From the NCBI GenBank assembly GCA_021324515.1, contig JAJPIY010000027.1:1-41949 (forward strand): a DNA stretch of 41,949 nucleotides. Direction: 5' to 3'. Each line of letters opens with the position of its first letter. Positions within the stretch are counted from its first letter, which is position 1. A program made the position numbers and the translations under genes. Positions 1-8,236 of this stretch are shown piece by piece. The notes under the pieces were generated by a model. It searched no databases. It was given only the letters and a program-made list of their open reading frames with translations, and was not told the DNA's origin. Source of the DNA: Planctomycetota bacterium. Lineage in GTDB: Bacteria > Planctomycetota > Planctomycetia > Gemmatales > Gemmataceae.

Positions 1-597
1 ACCTGCTGGCGTCGCCTCCGCGACTGGAATGAGGCCGGTGTCTGGCCACGCCTGCACCAAGTCCTGCTCCAACGCCTGGACGATGCCCACCTCATCAATT
101 GGACGCGAGCAGCCATCGATAGCACCTTCGCCCGCGCCTTCGAGGGCGTCGAAGGAAGCGGCAAAAACCCGACGGATCGCGGACGCCCCGGCGTCAAGCA
201 GCATATCCTCGTCGATGCCAATGGCGTACCCCTGGCGGGCGACATCACGCCCGCCAACGTCCCGGATGTCCAGGAACTGTTGCCGCTGGTGGACAGTTGC
301 GGGTCGCAGGATGCGGACGGTGAGCCACAGCGTCGTCCCAAGAAGTTGTACGCGGATCGGGCATAGGATTCGGAGCCGCATCGCGAGGAATTGCGCAAGC
401 GTAGGATGGAGGCGAAGTTCGCCAAGCGGCGGACGAAACACGGCAGCGGCTTGGGTATCTTTCGCTGGGTGGCGGAGCGGACGATCTCCTGGCTGCACGG
501 CTTTCGCAAGCTGCGCTTCGTGACGGAGAAAACCCAGGAAATGCAATTTGCCTTCTTCAACCTTGCTCTCGCTCTCATATGTTCCCGGTCCTTATAA
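1..597 (+). pseudogene. IS5-family transposase, C-terminal part with an internal stop
   Basis: Frame 1 reads a typical IS5-family DDE transposase: AAIDSTFARA carries the first catalytic Asp, RGRPGVKQHILVDANG follows, then LYADRA, RKRRMEAKFAKRR and the usual C-terminal FVTEKTQEMQFAFFNLALAL. The N-terminus is beyond the window edge. A TAG at 364-366 interrupts the frame between YADRA and DSEPHR, at a place where family members have a Tyr (YADRAYDSEPHR), so a single TAT to TAG change explains it. The downstream frame stays open to the natural stop at 595-597, which implies recent inactivation. A protein would only be made by readthrough. Confidence 0.85.
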
Positions 598-620
598 ATG
601 TCTCATTTTGTTAGTGGCTC
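1..620 (+). mobile_element. Right part of an IS5-family insertion sequence
   Basis: The element enters from outside the window and its right end can be placed at base 620. The transposase remnant stops at 597, and the next 23 bases end in GTTAGTGGCTC, which resembles the terminal repeats of planctomycete IS5-type elements (from memory). The following TAA at 621-623 would fit a three-base TNA target duplication. The left end is not visible, so neither the inverted repeat nor the duplication can be confirmed here. The right end lies inside a tadE-like gene on the opposite strand. Confidence 0.65.
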
Positions 621-1099
621 TAAGGCACTTGTATGCCGACTTTGTAGTGGTCAAGTTTTTGCATGGCTGTTGGGTCCGCGACGCTCGGATTCGTAATGTC
701 TGTAAACGTAATGGTGAACAATTCTTGATTGGTTGTGTTGTCCCAGCATGTGAGGCCAGTTGTGTTCGCAGGTAAAGTTATTGAAGGAACCTGTAAAGTT
801 GTTGAGTGCCCTTGTCCAAAAGCTGTTGGCAGCGCGCCTTGAAGATAGGCGGCCAGATTGGATGCAACGGTTTGGAAATTATCCTGTCCTAAAGAGGCAT
901 CGCGCGCAGCTTCCCGAGCGCCGTTCTTCAAGACGTTAACAACTTGAGCAATTCGGCCGACTTCCCACAATCCAAGCAAGAGCAGCATGAGCAGTGGCAA
1001 ACAGAGTGCAAACTCGACGGCCGCTACTCCTCGGCGATGAAATTTTCTCCTTGTAAATTTTTTATCCTTATTATACAGATTGCAAATAGGTTTACTCAT
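620..1099 (-). CDS. TadE-like pseudopilin, 3' end cut by the insertion sequence
   Basis: The 159-residue product has a basic N-terminus and the TadE signature RRGVAAVEFALCLPLLMLLL followed by GLWEVGRIAQ, a single N-terminal membrane segment that anchors minor pilins of Tad/Flp secretion systems. The start at 1099 has GGAGG four bases upstream; an ATG six codons earlier has no such site. The C-terminus stops abruptly after YKVGIQVP, where TadE proteins usually continue with a hydrophobic stretch. The stop codon TAG spans the last base of the insertion sequence (620) and the flanking TA (621-622), so the stop was created by the insertion. The product is probably truncated and may not work. No other tad gene lies in the window. 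Confidence 0.75.
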   Translation of the reverse strand: MSKPICNLYNKDKKFTRRKFHRRGVAAVEFALCLPLLMLLLLGLWEVGRIAQVVNVLKNGAREAARDASLGQDNFQTVASNLAAYLQGALPTAFGQGHSTTLQVPSITLPANTTGLTCWDNTTNQELFTITFTDITNPSVADPTAMQKLDHYKVGIQVP

Positions 1100-1225
1100 T
1101 TTTCCTCCGCATGGCAACCTTTTTTCGTCCCAAAGTCTAGGTCATTTTTTCCTATTGAGCAAGCTATCCCACACCTGGTTGGACTAATCGGATCTCTCCT
1201 TCAGCTTGCTCCGTTGGAAAGTAGA

Positions 1226-3580
1226 TTACAAAGGGCTCAACTCCAGGGTGTGAACGGTTGCCTGGCGCACTTCTTCCTCAGTCCAGGCGATAGGTACTCC
1301 GTCGCCGCGCAGCCAGAACGGCAGCAGATCGTCGTAGTGCGGCGACAGTGGATTGCCGGACTGACCGCCGGGCAGCGAAAACCGACTGTTGCTCCAGGCG
1401 CCGACATCGATCACCATGCGCAGCGAAGCGATGTTATCAGTAGGAGCCAAGGGATCAAGCGGCAGCACCGCCCCCTGATTGATGGTGTCGGCGTCGCCTC
1501 CGAAGGGGAAAGGGCCTAGGTTGAAGAAGGGCGCCAACCAGCGTTTGCGGCTGATTGGATGATGGAGAGTGAGGGTGCGTAGACGGCCAAAGGCCCAGTT
1601 GGACGGGTCATGGCCGTGCTCGGTGCGCAGCCGGCGGACCACCGCCGCCAAGGCATCGGCTATTTCATCGGGCCAGGAGCGGACGAACCAGCCCTCCGGT
1701 TGCTCGCGCAGCAGCCGTGCTAAGTGGCCCGTCCGGCGATAGCAGAGAAAATTGTACGGCACGATTGGTCCCAGCGCTTCGCCGAGAACAATGGCGAACG
1801 TGCGTGGCGCTTTGGCCCGGGCGACGCGGCCTGCCATCTCTGCGAGAAACAACTCATACACCGTCGCCGCTGGCGAATCAATCGACACATGGCCGTTCCA
1901 CTCGCGCAGCAGATCGAGTGCTTGCTGCGTGTCGCGCTCTATAGCGGGAGCGGAGAGCACCGCCTCGCGGAAATCGTCCCAGGCAACGGCGTGTTGATTC
2001 ATCTGCAAGGCCATCGTCTGCAGCACGTCCCAATCGGTGCGGGCGCTCAATTCGCGGACGATGGAGGCAGCGCGGTAGCCGTCCAGCCAGTCGGAGCCGA
2101 GATAGGGACCGACGCCGTCGGGAACGGGCTGATTATTGGCGGTGGCGAGGAAACCTTGCGGCGGATCTTGGGCGTACGGCAACTGTTCGGCGGGCACCAG
2201 GTCCGGCTCCCAGCCAGCGTCGATGTCCCAACCGGGGGCAGGAATCAGTCCCCAGCCCTTGCGCCGCTTCGGCGCCAGGCCAAACATTTGCCAGCCGATG
2301 GTCCCGGTCTGATCGGCATAGACCATGTTTTGCGACGCAGCCGGCCAATGCTCGGCAGCCTTGCGAAAGTCGGCGAAGCTGCGAACGCGGTGTATCCGCA
2401 GAAGCCCGTCAATGGGCCGCGGATCAAGCCACACAGCCCGCAGCGATAATGCCTCGTTGAGAGTTGGGCCAGCGCCTCGCCGATCCGGGCGCAGGGCCGG
2501 GCTGATGATCGGGCCGCGCGGCGTGATCAGAACGCGCTCGGTGACACTGGCGCCGCCGCGGACGTGGATAACCTCCTCACGCACCTCACAGGGCACAAAT
2601 TGATCGCCCTGACGCACGCTGCGACCGTCGGGGCCGATCTGTTCGCGGAACAAGTCGGTATTGTCGATGAGTCCGGCGGTGACGCCCCAGGCAGCAAAAC
2701 CGTTGTGACCGGCCTGGACGGCCGGGCCGCCGAGAAACGTAGCACCGGCCAAGGCCCCCTGGGGCATCTGCACGTGGACCAGATACCAGTGCGGCGGCAG
2801 CCGCGCATCCAAGTGGGGGTCGTTGGCCAAGATCGGTCGGCCCGTGGCGGTGCGGCTGGCCGAGACCACCCAATTATTCGAACCACCGCCTGTACGAAAG
2901 AAGGTCGAAAAAATCTTCAATTCTTCGCTCAGACGGTCGAGGACGGGACCGGCTTGCTCACCAGGCGGGGCCGTCACGGGATGCCACGGAGGATAAGCCG
3001 GATCAAGAGCAACCAGGGCTTCAACTCCATCTTCGAGCAGCACTTTGAGACGCGCCAGTTCCATGTCCCAATTAGCGGCTAGGGTGAAAGAGAGGAGCTT
3101 GACAATGCCAAGGCTATCGAACGGCGTCCACGGCGTCGGCCGACTGCGCAGCAAAACGAACTCGTGTGGCCGCTGCGGCAGACCATACGTCGCCCCGGCG
3201 CTGACGCCGCGGGCATAGGCCTGCATCATCTCCTGCAATTCAGGATCAAGCAACGGCCATTGTGCGGCAGCCGCGCGGTGAAAACCGATACGCCGTGACA
3301 GGCGGTCGATCGGCAGAGCATCGCCACCGACCAGCTCGCTAAGCGTGCCGCGGACAGCCCGCAGGAAAAGTTCAAGTTGGAACGGACGATCTTGACCGTG
3401 GCAGAAACCAATAGCGAAACAGGCGTCGAGAAAATTGTTGGCCTCAATATGGGGGATGCCCCAGCGATCGCGGCGAATGCGCACGTTGGCTTGCAGACCG
3501 GGCACCCGAAGAGTGCCTTGTGTCTGCGGCAAACGCCGGCCTAGCAATCGCAGCAACAAACGAGGAAAGTTCACCAGCAT
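1226..3580 (-). CDS. Penicillin acylase-family Ntn hydrolase
   Basis: The 784-residue protein belongs to the penicillin/acyl-homoserine lactone acylase family (peptidase S45 type), which cleaves amide bonds after self-processing into alpha and beta chains. The alpha region carries RDRWGIPHIEA and GFCHGQDRPFQLE. The processing site is TGGGSNNWVV: Ser234 (codon 2879-2881) would become the beta-chain nucleophile. The beta chain has NDPHLDARLPPHWY, QAGHNGFAAWGVT and SGNPLSPHYDDLLPFW. I chose the ATG at 3580 because MLVNFPRLLLRLLGRRLPQ matches family N-termini; the frame stays open upstream to 3637. There is no clear cleavable signal peptide, only a short hydrophobic basic N-terminus. A promoter-like sequence at 3646-3674 lies in the end of a repeat element. 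The natural substrate cannot be read from sequence. Confidence 0.88.
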   Translation of the reverse strand: MLVNFPRLLLRLLGRRLPQTQGTLRVPGLQANVRIRRDRWGIPHIEANNFLDACFAIGFCHGQDRPFQLELFLRAVRGTLSELVGGDALPIDRLSRRIGFHRAAAAQWPLLDPELQEMMQAYARGVSAGATYGLPQRPHEFVLLRSRPTPWTPFDSLGIVKLLSFTLAANWDMELARLKVLLEDGVEALVALDPAYPPWHPVTAPPGEQAGPVLDRLSEELKIFSTFFRTGGGSNNWVVSASRTATGRPILANDPHLDARLPPHWYLVHVQMPQGALAGATFLGGPAVQAGHNGFAAWGVTAGLIDNTDLFREQIGPDGRSVRQGDQFVPCEVREEVIHVRGGASVTERVLITPRGPIISPALRPDRRGAGPTLNEALSLRAVWLDPRPIDGLLRIHRVRSFADFRKAAEHWPAASQNMVYADQTGTIGWQMFGLAPKRRKGWGLIPAPGWDIDAGWEPDLVPAEQLPYAQDPPQGFLATANNQPVPDGVGPYLGSDWLDGYRAASIVRELSARTDWDVLQTMALQMNQHAVAWDDFREAVLSAPAIERDTQQALDLLREWNGHVSIDSPAATVYELFLAEMAGRVARAKAPRTFAIVLGEALGPIVPYNFLCYRRTGHLARLLREQPEGWFVRSWPDEIADALAAVVRRLRTEHGHDPSNWAFGRLRTLTLHHPISRKRWLAPFFNLGPFPFGGDADTINQGAVLPLDPLAPTDNIASLRMVIDVGAWSNSRFSLPGGQSGNPLSPHYDDLLPFWLRGDGVPIAWTEEEVRQATVHTLELSPL

Positions 3581-3645
3581 TCTCCATCGGGCGGAAGGAA
3601 TGGAGAAAAGGTATGAGCAGCCTCGCAAGGCGGCCATTCGTCCCG

Positions 3646-3674
3646 ATTATATTGGGCACGGGGAACTCTGACAT
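3646..3674 (-). promoter_or_regulatory. Candidate promoter for the acylase inside a repeat end
   Basis: Read on the minus strand, ATGTCA (3669-3674) and TATAAT (3646-3651) are separated by exactly 17 bases, a sigma-70-type arrangement pointing at the acylase start about 60 bases downstream of the expected transcription start. The whole motif lies in the left terminal sequence of the repeat element at 3648-3824. The -10 box is perfect and the -35 box matches 4 of 6. This is prediction only. Confidence 0.5.
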
Positions 3675-3824
3675 CTTGGCGAGCGCCCCGAGGCGAGCGG
3701 GGGGTGTGAACCCCCCGGTAGAACAACCGGGGGGTTCACACCCCCCGCTCGCCTGCGGATATACCGGGGGGTTGACACCCACCGCTCGCCTATGTTTGTG
3801 TCCATCTCTACCGCGTCCCGTATA
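3648..3824. repeat. Palindromic repeat element R1 with terminal inverted sequences
   Basis: The element is 177 bp. The left end (3648-3676) begins TATATTGGGCAC and the right end (3796-3824), read in reverse complement, begins TATACGGGACGC and ends GGACACAA; they form an imperfect 29-bp terminal inverted repeat. The interior has a long GC-rich hairpin: GGCGAGCGGGGGGTGTGAAC starting at 3692 pairs with the matching arm ending at 3752. A third, degenerate arm lies at about 3763-3790. The right end shares a TA (3823-3824) with the next element. It sits upstream of the acylase gene. Confidence 0.7.
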
Positions 3825-4404
3825 TACTGGGCACGGTTGAATTGGGCACAATTCCCCCCACCCCCACCCTCCCCCATAAGGGGGGAGGGAGAAACAATTC
3901 CCCCCACCCCCACCCTCCCCCACCAGGGGGGAGGGAGAAACAATTCCCCCCACCCCCACCCTCCCCCACAAGGGGGGAGGGAGAAACAATTCCCCCCACC
4001 CCCACCCTCCCCCACAAGGGGGGAGGGAGAAACAAGGCTCCCTCCCCCACAAGGGGGGAGGGAGAAACAATTCCCCCCACCCCCACCCTCCCCCACAAGG
4101 GGGGAGGGAGAAACAATTCCCCCCACCGCCACCCTCCCCCACAAGGGGGGAGGGAGAAACAAGGCTCCCTCCCCCACAAGGGGGGAGGGAGAAACAAGGC
4201 CCCCCACCCCCACCCTCCCCCACAAGGGGGGAGGGAGAAACAAGGCCCCCCACCCCCACCCTCCCCCACAAGGGGGGAGGGAGAAACAAGGCTCCCTTCC
4301 CCCTTGTGGGGGAGGGAGAAACAAGGCTCCCTTCCCCCTTGTGGGGGAGGGTGGCGGTGGGGGGGAAAGGGGAAAAAATGTCACATCTCCCCGCGTCCTG
4401 TATA
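3823..4404. repeat. C-rich hairpin array T1 with terminal inverted sequences
   Basis: The 582-bp element starts TATACTGGGCAC at 3823 and ends CGTCCTGTATA at 4404, the same terminal family as R1. Between the ends lie about twelve units of two lengths, 46 bp (AATTCCCCCCACCCCCACCC and so on) and 35 bp (AAGGCTCCCT and so on). Each unit contains a hairpin CTCCCCCACAAGGGGGGAG. The last two units, from about 4299, carry the hairpin core in the opposite orientation (CCCCCTTGTGGGGG), and the final stretch GGTGGCGGTGGGGG mirrors the C-rich start. Reading frames are open on both strands only because the unit lacks stops. It lies just downstream of mutS2. Confidence 0.85.
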
Positions 4405-4406
4405 AC
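4378..4406 (+). promoter_or_regulatory. Outward promoter-like motif at the right end of array T1
   Basis: ATGTCA (4378-4383) and TATAAC (4401-4406) are 17 bases apart on the plus strand. Transcription would run into the 3' end of mutS2 in antisense. The motif coincides with the right terminal sequence of T1 and matches the ends of the other elements. Confidence 0.35.
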
Positions 4407-4454
4407 TTCTGGTAGGATGCTGGCAGGCCCAGCTGTACCCGCTTGCAAGTTTGG

Positions 4455-6347
4455 TTAATGCCCGTCGGGAAAGATTTCTTCCAGGGGTACTTCCCACTGA
4501 CCCAGTCCCACGCTAACCAGGGCGCTATTGCGTTTGAAATCGACGCGCACGATACGTCCGGGCTTGTCAAAGCGCGCTACACGGACCACATCGTTGGGCT
4601 GTAGCTTCAGCCGGGCGGCGCGGAGAGCGGCAGCGGCTTCCTTTTCGCGTTCCAGTTGGTCGGCTTTTTGTTGCCATTCTTGGCGCTGGCGTTCGGCCTC
4701 GTGCTGTGCTTGCAGTGCTTGCTCGCGGGCCTTCTCGGCTTCTTCGCGCAGGCGCTGCAACTGGACCATTTCGGGAGCACGGCGTTGGCGACGGCGCACG
4801 TAGCGATGGGCGCGACGCAGCAACTCACGTGGCAGCTTGAGCCGGCGCGCAATCCGCAGCGCATTGCTCATGCCGAATTGGCCGATGTGCAGCCGATAGG
4901 TTGGCTGCAACGTTTCCGCATCGAATTCGACAGCGGCGTTTTCGGCATGCGGATTGTGGAAAGCATAGGTCTTGAGATCGCCCAGGTGTGTTGTGACCAT
5001 CGCTCGGCAGCCAATCCGGTCTAGTTCATCGAGGATAGCGCGTCCCAGCGCGGTTCCTTCGGTGGGATCGGTACCTGCTCCCAGTTCGTCCAGCAAAACG
5101 AGGCTGCGGTCGTCGGCTTCGCGGAGAATGTAGGCAATGCGCGAGACGTGCGCGCTGAAAGTGCTAAGCGATTGTTCCAGACTTTGCTCATCGCCGATAT
5201 CGGCGAAGATGTGGTGAAAGACCGGCACGTTGCTGCCTGGGCCAGCGGGAATATGCATGCCTGCTTGGGCCATCAGCGCCAAAAGGCCTGCTGTCTTGAG
5301 ACAGACCGTTTTGCCGCCCGTGTTAGGGCCGGTGATAATAAGCAAATGAAAGTCGAAACCTAGACGAATATCGACGGGAACAACGGTGCGCGGCGGATAG
5401 GCCTGGCGGGCCAGCTGCAACAACAGTGGATGGCGTGCTTGCCGCAGCCAGAGTTGGCCCGTGGTATTGATCTCCGGGGCATGCATATCGTACTCGCGGC
5501 TGAGGCGGGCCTTGGCGGTGATGAGGTCGAGGCGGGCCAAGAGGTCGATGGCAAAGGTGAGGGGCCGCGCCACGCGCGCCACCTCACCGCTCAGACGCCG
5601 TAAGATACGGCCGATCTCGCGGTCTTCTTCACTCTTGAGTACGGCCCGTTCCGCACTGAGGCTGGCAATGCTGGCTGGCTCGATGAAAAGCGTTTCGCCG
5701 CTGCTGCTGGTGCGGTGGACGACGCCTTGCAGCTTGTGGCGATGATTGACGGCCACGGGCAACACGTAGTGGTCGCCGCTGACCGTGGCGTTGGGGTAAC
5801 GGAGGATCTTGCGCAGCTCCGGATCGCGGAGGAGTCGGCGAATCTGATTTTGTACACGCTCCTCCACCTCAGCAAGTTTTTGCCGGATCTGGGCCAGCTC
5901 ACAGCTGGCCATATCGAGGACGTGGCCGCGGCTATCGATACAACCGCTGATGGTTTTAGCTACCACCCCCAAATCTTCCACCGCAGCAATCTGATCGATG
6001 AGGTGTTGATGCCGGTCCCCCAATTTCATGCGATAGCGGTAGATGTTGCCGGTGCAGGTGAGCGTCTCGGCCACTTCCAACAGCTGCTCGACGGTAAGCT
6101 GGGCGCCGATGGCGGCACGGCGGAGGACCAGACGGACATCGTGCAACCCGCCCAAAGGCGGCGCCAGGCCCGCTCCCAAGGCGTCAACCATCTCGCTGAC
6201 CAACACCAGTTCGGCGCGGATGCGTTCGGCATCGATGTCGGGTTCAAGTCGGCGAGCCAGTTCTTTGCCAAGGGAAGAGGCTGCGTAGCTGGCCAGCAGC
6301 TCGCGAACTTTGTCGAATTCCAGTAGCTCAAGCGTATGAGCGTCCAT
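4455..6347 (-). CDS. mutS2: MutS2-type ATPase without Smr domain
   Basis: The 630-residue protein starts MDAHTLELLEFDKVRELLA, a standard MutS2 N-terminus. It then shows the MutS core and lever regions, the ATPase P-loop GPNTGGKTVCLKTAG, Walker B LVLLDELGAGTDPTEGTALG, a following VTTHLGDLK segment, a long Glu/Gln-rich coiled coil, and a short C-terminal domain (NDVVRVARFDKPGRIVRVDF). MutS2 acts on recombination intermediates and, in Bacillus, on collided ribosomes (known for the family). Typical MutS2 is about 780 residues and ends in an Smr nuclease domain; that domain is absent here. The ATG at 6347 gives the conserved N-terminus; ATG 6365 would add six residues. The frame is open to 6701, but that part overlaps the divergent gene. 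Confidence 0.88.
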   Translation of the reverse strand: MDAHTLELLEFDKVRELLASYAASSLGKELARRLEPDIDAERIRAELVLVSEMVDALGAGLAPPLGGLHDVRLVLRRAAIGAQLTVEQLLEVAETLTCTGNIYRYRMKLGDRHQHLIDQIAAVEDLGVVAKTISGCIDSRGHVLDMASCELAQIRQKLAEVEERVQNQIRRLLRDPELRKILRYPNATVSGDHYVLPVAVNHRHKLQGVVHRTSSSGETLFIEPASIASLSAERAVLKSEEDREIGRILRRLSGEVARVARPLTFAIDLLARLDLITAKARLSREYDMHAPEINTTGQLWLRQARHPLLLQLARQAYPPRTVVPVDIRLGFDFHLLIITGPNTGGKTVCLKTAGLLALMAQAGMHIPAGPGSNVPVFHHIFADIGDEQSLEQSLSTFSAHVSRIAYILREADDRSLVLLDELGAGTDPTEGTALGRAILDELDRIGCRAMVTTHLGDLKTYAFHNPHAENAAVEFDAETLQPTYRLHIGQFGMSNALRIARRLKLPRELLRRAHRYVRRRQRRAPEMVQLQRLREEAEKAREQALQAQHEAERQRQEWQQKADQLEREKEAAAALRAARLKLQPNDVVRVARFDKPGRIVRVDFKRNSALVSVGLGQWEVPLEEIFPDGH

Positions 6348-6498
6348 TTCCACCGTCGAGTCCATGTCCAACGAGTGCAGGAAGGCTGACGTTCTCCCGC
6401 TCAGCCCCTCGCCCCTCCTTATTGTACTTGTCGGACTGTGCTTCTGTGAGACAATAAAAGGCAGTGAGACATCTTGCGGGCGACGAAGAGGTGCAGGC

Positions 6499-7500
6499 AT
6501 GCCTCCGCGGTGGATGTGTGGGATCATCATTGGATCCTGGTTAGGGACGATAGGCTGGCTCTTCTGGCATGATCTGCTGCCCCGTTGGTTGCCCGGTGAG
6601 CCACCGCCGTTCCACATTGACGACGTTGAAGAAGTGCAAAAAAGCAGCGGCCCCTTGAGGACTTTTTGGATCGTAGAACGCCAACTAAAGGGCCAGGCCA
6701 AACCCCGTTCCGTCTTTCAAGCGGCCACATGGGTGGACTATCACAAAGAAACAGACGAATACACGCTCAACGCCAGCCTTGATGCCAGCAAAGATCCGAA
6801 ATTCCAGCCCGTTACCGTAGCCAAGCTGTTGAAAATCGACCGCCTCACCAGTACCTATCGCGTCAATCACCCCGGTCAGTTGCGTTCTCTGGAAGCAAAG
6901 GTGGAGGTCCGCTTCATCAATACGGAGGAACAGGATACAGCAGAGCATTCTCTCCGCAAGTTCTTCCTGGAACAATTGTCCCTTACCCGAAACGACGCCC
7001 CCCCGGACCCAATATCGTTGTGTATTTCTGGTGAAGTTCGGGACCACCAATTCTTCGCCCATTGCCGGGCCGATTCTAAATATCTGAAGAAACCGATACA
7101 GATTGACCTGCCTCCCGTGCCGGTTTCGCATACCGGTTCGGTGTTGCTGCCGTTGCACCCTGTCAACCACATTCGTGGCCTGCATGTGGGCCAAAGTTGG
7201 CGGCAACCGTTGGTAGACCCGCTGCGCGATGCGCTGCCTGGTTTCTCCAGCGGTGTACGTTGGCTCAATGCGCGCGTCCTACCGCACCCGGAGCGGTTGG
7301 ACCTGAACGGCGAGGAAACGACTTGCCTGGTGATCGAATATACCAATGATGAAAACGAACCGATGGGTCGCACTTGGGTAGAAGAGGACGGGGAACGGGT
7401 TTTGCAACAGGAAGCCCTTCTCGAGGGCAGCCGCTGGATCATGAGACGGGAGCTTACGCGACGCAGTCACAATCGTCTCCGGGAACTGGGACATGATTAA
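6499..7500 (+). CDS. Unknown protein with N-terminal membrane anchor, exporter operon
   Basis: The 333-residue product has one N-terminal hydrophobic segment (about residues 5-25, CGIIIGSWLGTIGWLFW) and a large, probably exported domain with no motif I recognise. The C-terminal half contains GLHVGQSWRQPLVDP and an acidic YTNDENEPMGRTWVEEDG. The start at 6499 is preceded by GAAGAGG; the frame is open back to 6364, but those codons overlap the mutS2 start. The last eight bases overlap the ABC ATPase gene, so the two are probably translationally coupled and work together. It may be an accessory or substrate-binding component of the exporter; that is inference from position only. Confidence 0.75.
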   Translation: MPPRWMCGIIIGSWLGTIGWLFWHDLLPRWLPGEPPPFHIDDVEEVQKSSGPLRTFWIVERQLKGQAKPRSVFQAATWVDYHKETDEYTLNASLDASKDPKFQPVTVAKLLKIDRLTSTYRVNHPGQLRSLEAKVEVRFINTEEQDTAEHSLRKFFLEQLSLTRNDAPPDPISLCISGEVRDHQFFAHCRADSKYLKKPIQIDLPPVPVSHTGSVLLPLHPVNHIRGLHVGQSWRQPLVDPLRDALPGFSSGVRWLNARVLPHPERLDLNGEETTCLVIEYTNDENEPMGRTWVEEDGERVLQQEALLEGSRWIMRRELTRRSHNRLRELGHD

Positions 7501-8236
7501 ACTGGATCACGTTAGCAAGAAATATGGGGCCAAAATGGCCGTCCAGGACCTGAGCCTGGACATCGCAGCCGGGGAATTGTTCGCCTTCCTCGGTCCCAAC
7601 GGCGCCGGCAAGACCACGACTATCAAGATGCTATGCGGCCTGCTTTTCCCCACTTCCGGCGCCGTTTCCATCGGCGGGTACGACCTGCGCCGCGACGGCG
7701 ACCGTGCCCGGCAATTGCTGAGTTACGTCCCTGACCAACCCTTCCTCTACGAGAAGCTGACTGGTCGCGAGTTCTTGCAGTTCATTGCCGACATGTACGG
7801 ACTGCCGCGCGCTCAATCGGCCTCGCGCATTGCCGAGATGATCGAGCTGTTTGAGCTGCATGAATTCATCGACGATTTGACGGAGCGTTATTCGCATGGC
7901 ATGAGGCAGCGTACAGTGTTCGCTGCGGCCCTGGTCCATGAGCCGCGCGTGTTGATCGTCGATGAACCGACGGTCGGCCTCGATCCGCACAGCGTCCGCC
8001 GCTTGAAAGACTTATTGCGCCGCCAAGCAGATCGGGGGACTACAGTGTTTCTGTCGTCGCATTCGCTGGACGTGGTTGAGGAGTTGGCCGATCGCATTGC
8101 CATCATCGAGCATGGCCGGCTCGTCGCGTGTGGCACTCTCACAGCGCTGCGCGAGCAGGCCGCTGTGGATGGGCCTCTTGAAGATGTGTTCCTGACACTG
8201 ACGCGACCAGTCGAGGACAAGGTGACGAAGCCATGA
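7493..8236 (+). CDS. ABC transporter ATP-binding protein (ABC-2 exporter type)
   Basis: The 247-residue protein has Walker A GPNGAGKTTT (residues 34-43), the ABC signature as YSHGMRQR, a relaxed version of the usual LSGGQ, Walker B VLIVDEPTVGLDP, and the H-loop SSHSLDVVEELADR. These are the marks of the CcmA/YadG-like ATPases that drive ABC-2 exporters. It starts inside the upstream gene and its stop overlaps the next start by four bases (ATGA), so the three genes form a tight operon. The substrate is unknown. Confidence 0.93.
   Translation: MIKLDHVSKKYGAKMAVQDLSLDIAAGELFAFLGPNGAGKTTTIKMLCGLLFPTSGAVSIGGYDLRRDGDRARQLLSYVPDQPFLYEKLTGREFLQFIADMYGLPRAQSASRIAEMIELFELHEFIDDLTERYSHGMRQRTVFAAALVHEPRVLIVDEPTVGLDPHSVRRLKDLLRRQADRGTTVFLSSHSLDVVEELADRIAIIEHGRLVACGTLTALREQAAVDGPLEDVFLTLTRPVEDKVTKP

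Noticed and set aside
2564-3082. A 172-codon frame antisense to the acylase
   Set aside because: Shadow frame across the conserved catalytic region of the acylase.
3850-4375. Array taken as a CRISPR
   Set aside because: Units are near identical throughout, with no variable spacers, and no cas genes are near.
3647-4570. Several long frames on both strands (up to about 330 codons) through the C-rich array
   Set aside because: They only repeat LPPCGGGWGWG or PTPTLPHKGGG peptides, made by a repeat unit that lacks stop codons. They have no unique coding sequence.
5715-6326. A 203-codon frame antisense to mutS2
   Set aside because: Shadow of a recognised ATPase gene, without its own ribosome site.
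6366-6701. N-terminal extension of mutS2
   Set aside because: The frame is open, but the residues are low-quality and overlap the divergent gene; the conserved MutS2 start is MDAHTLELL.
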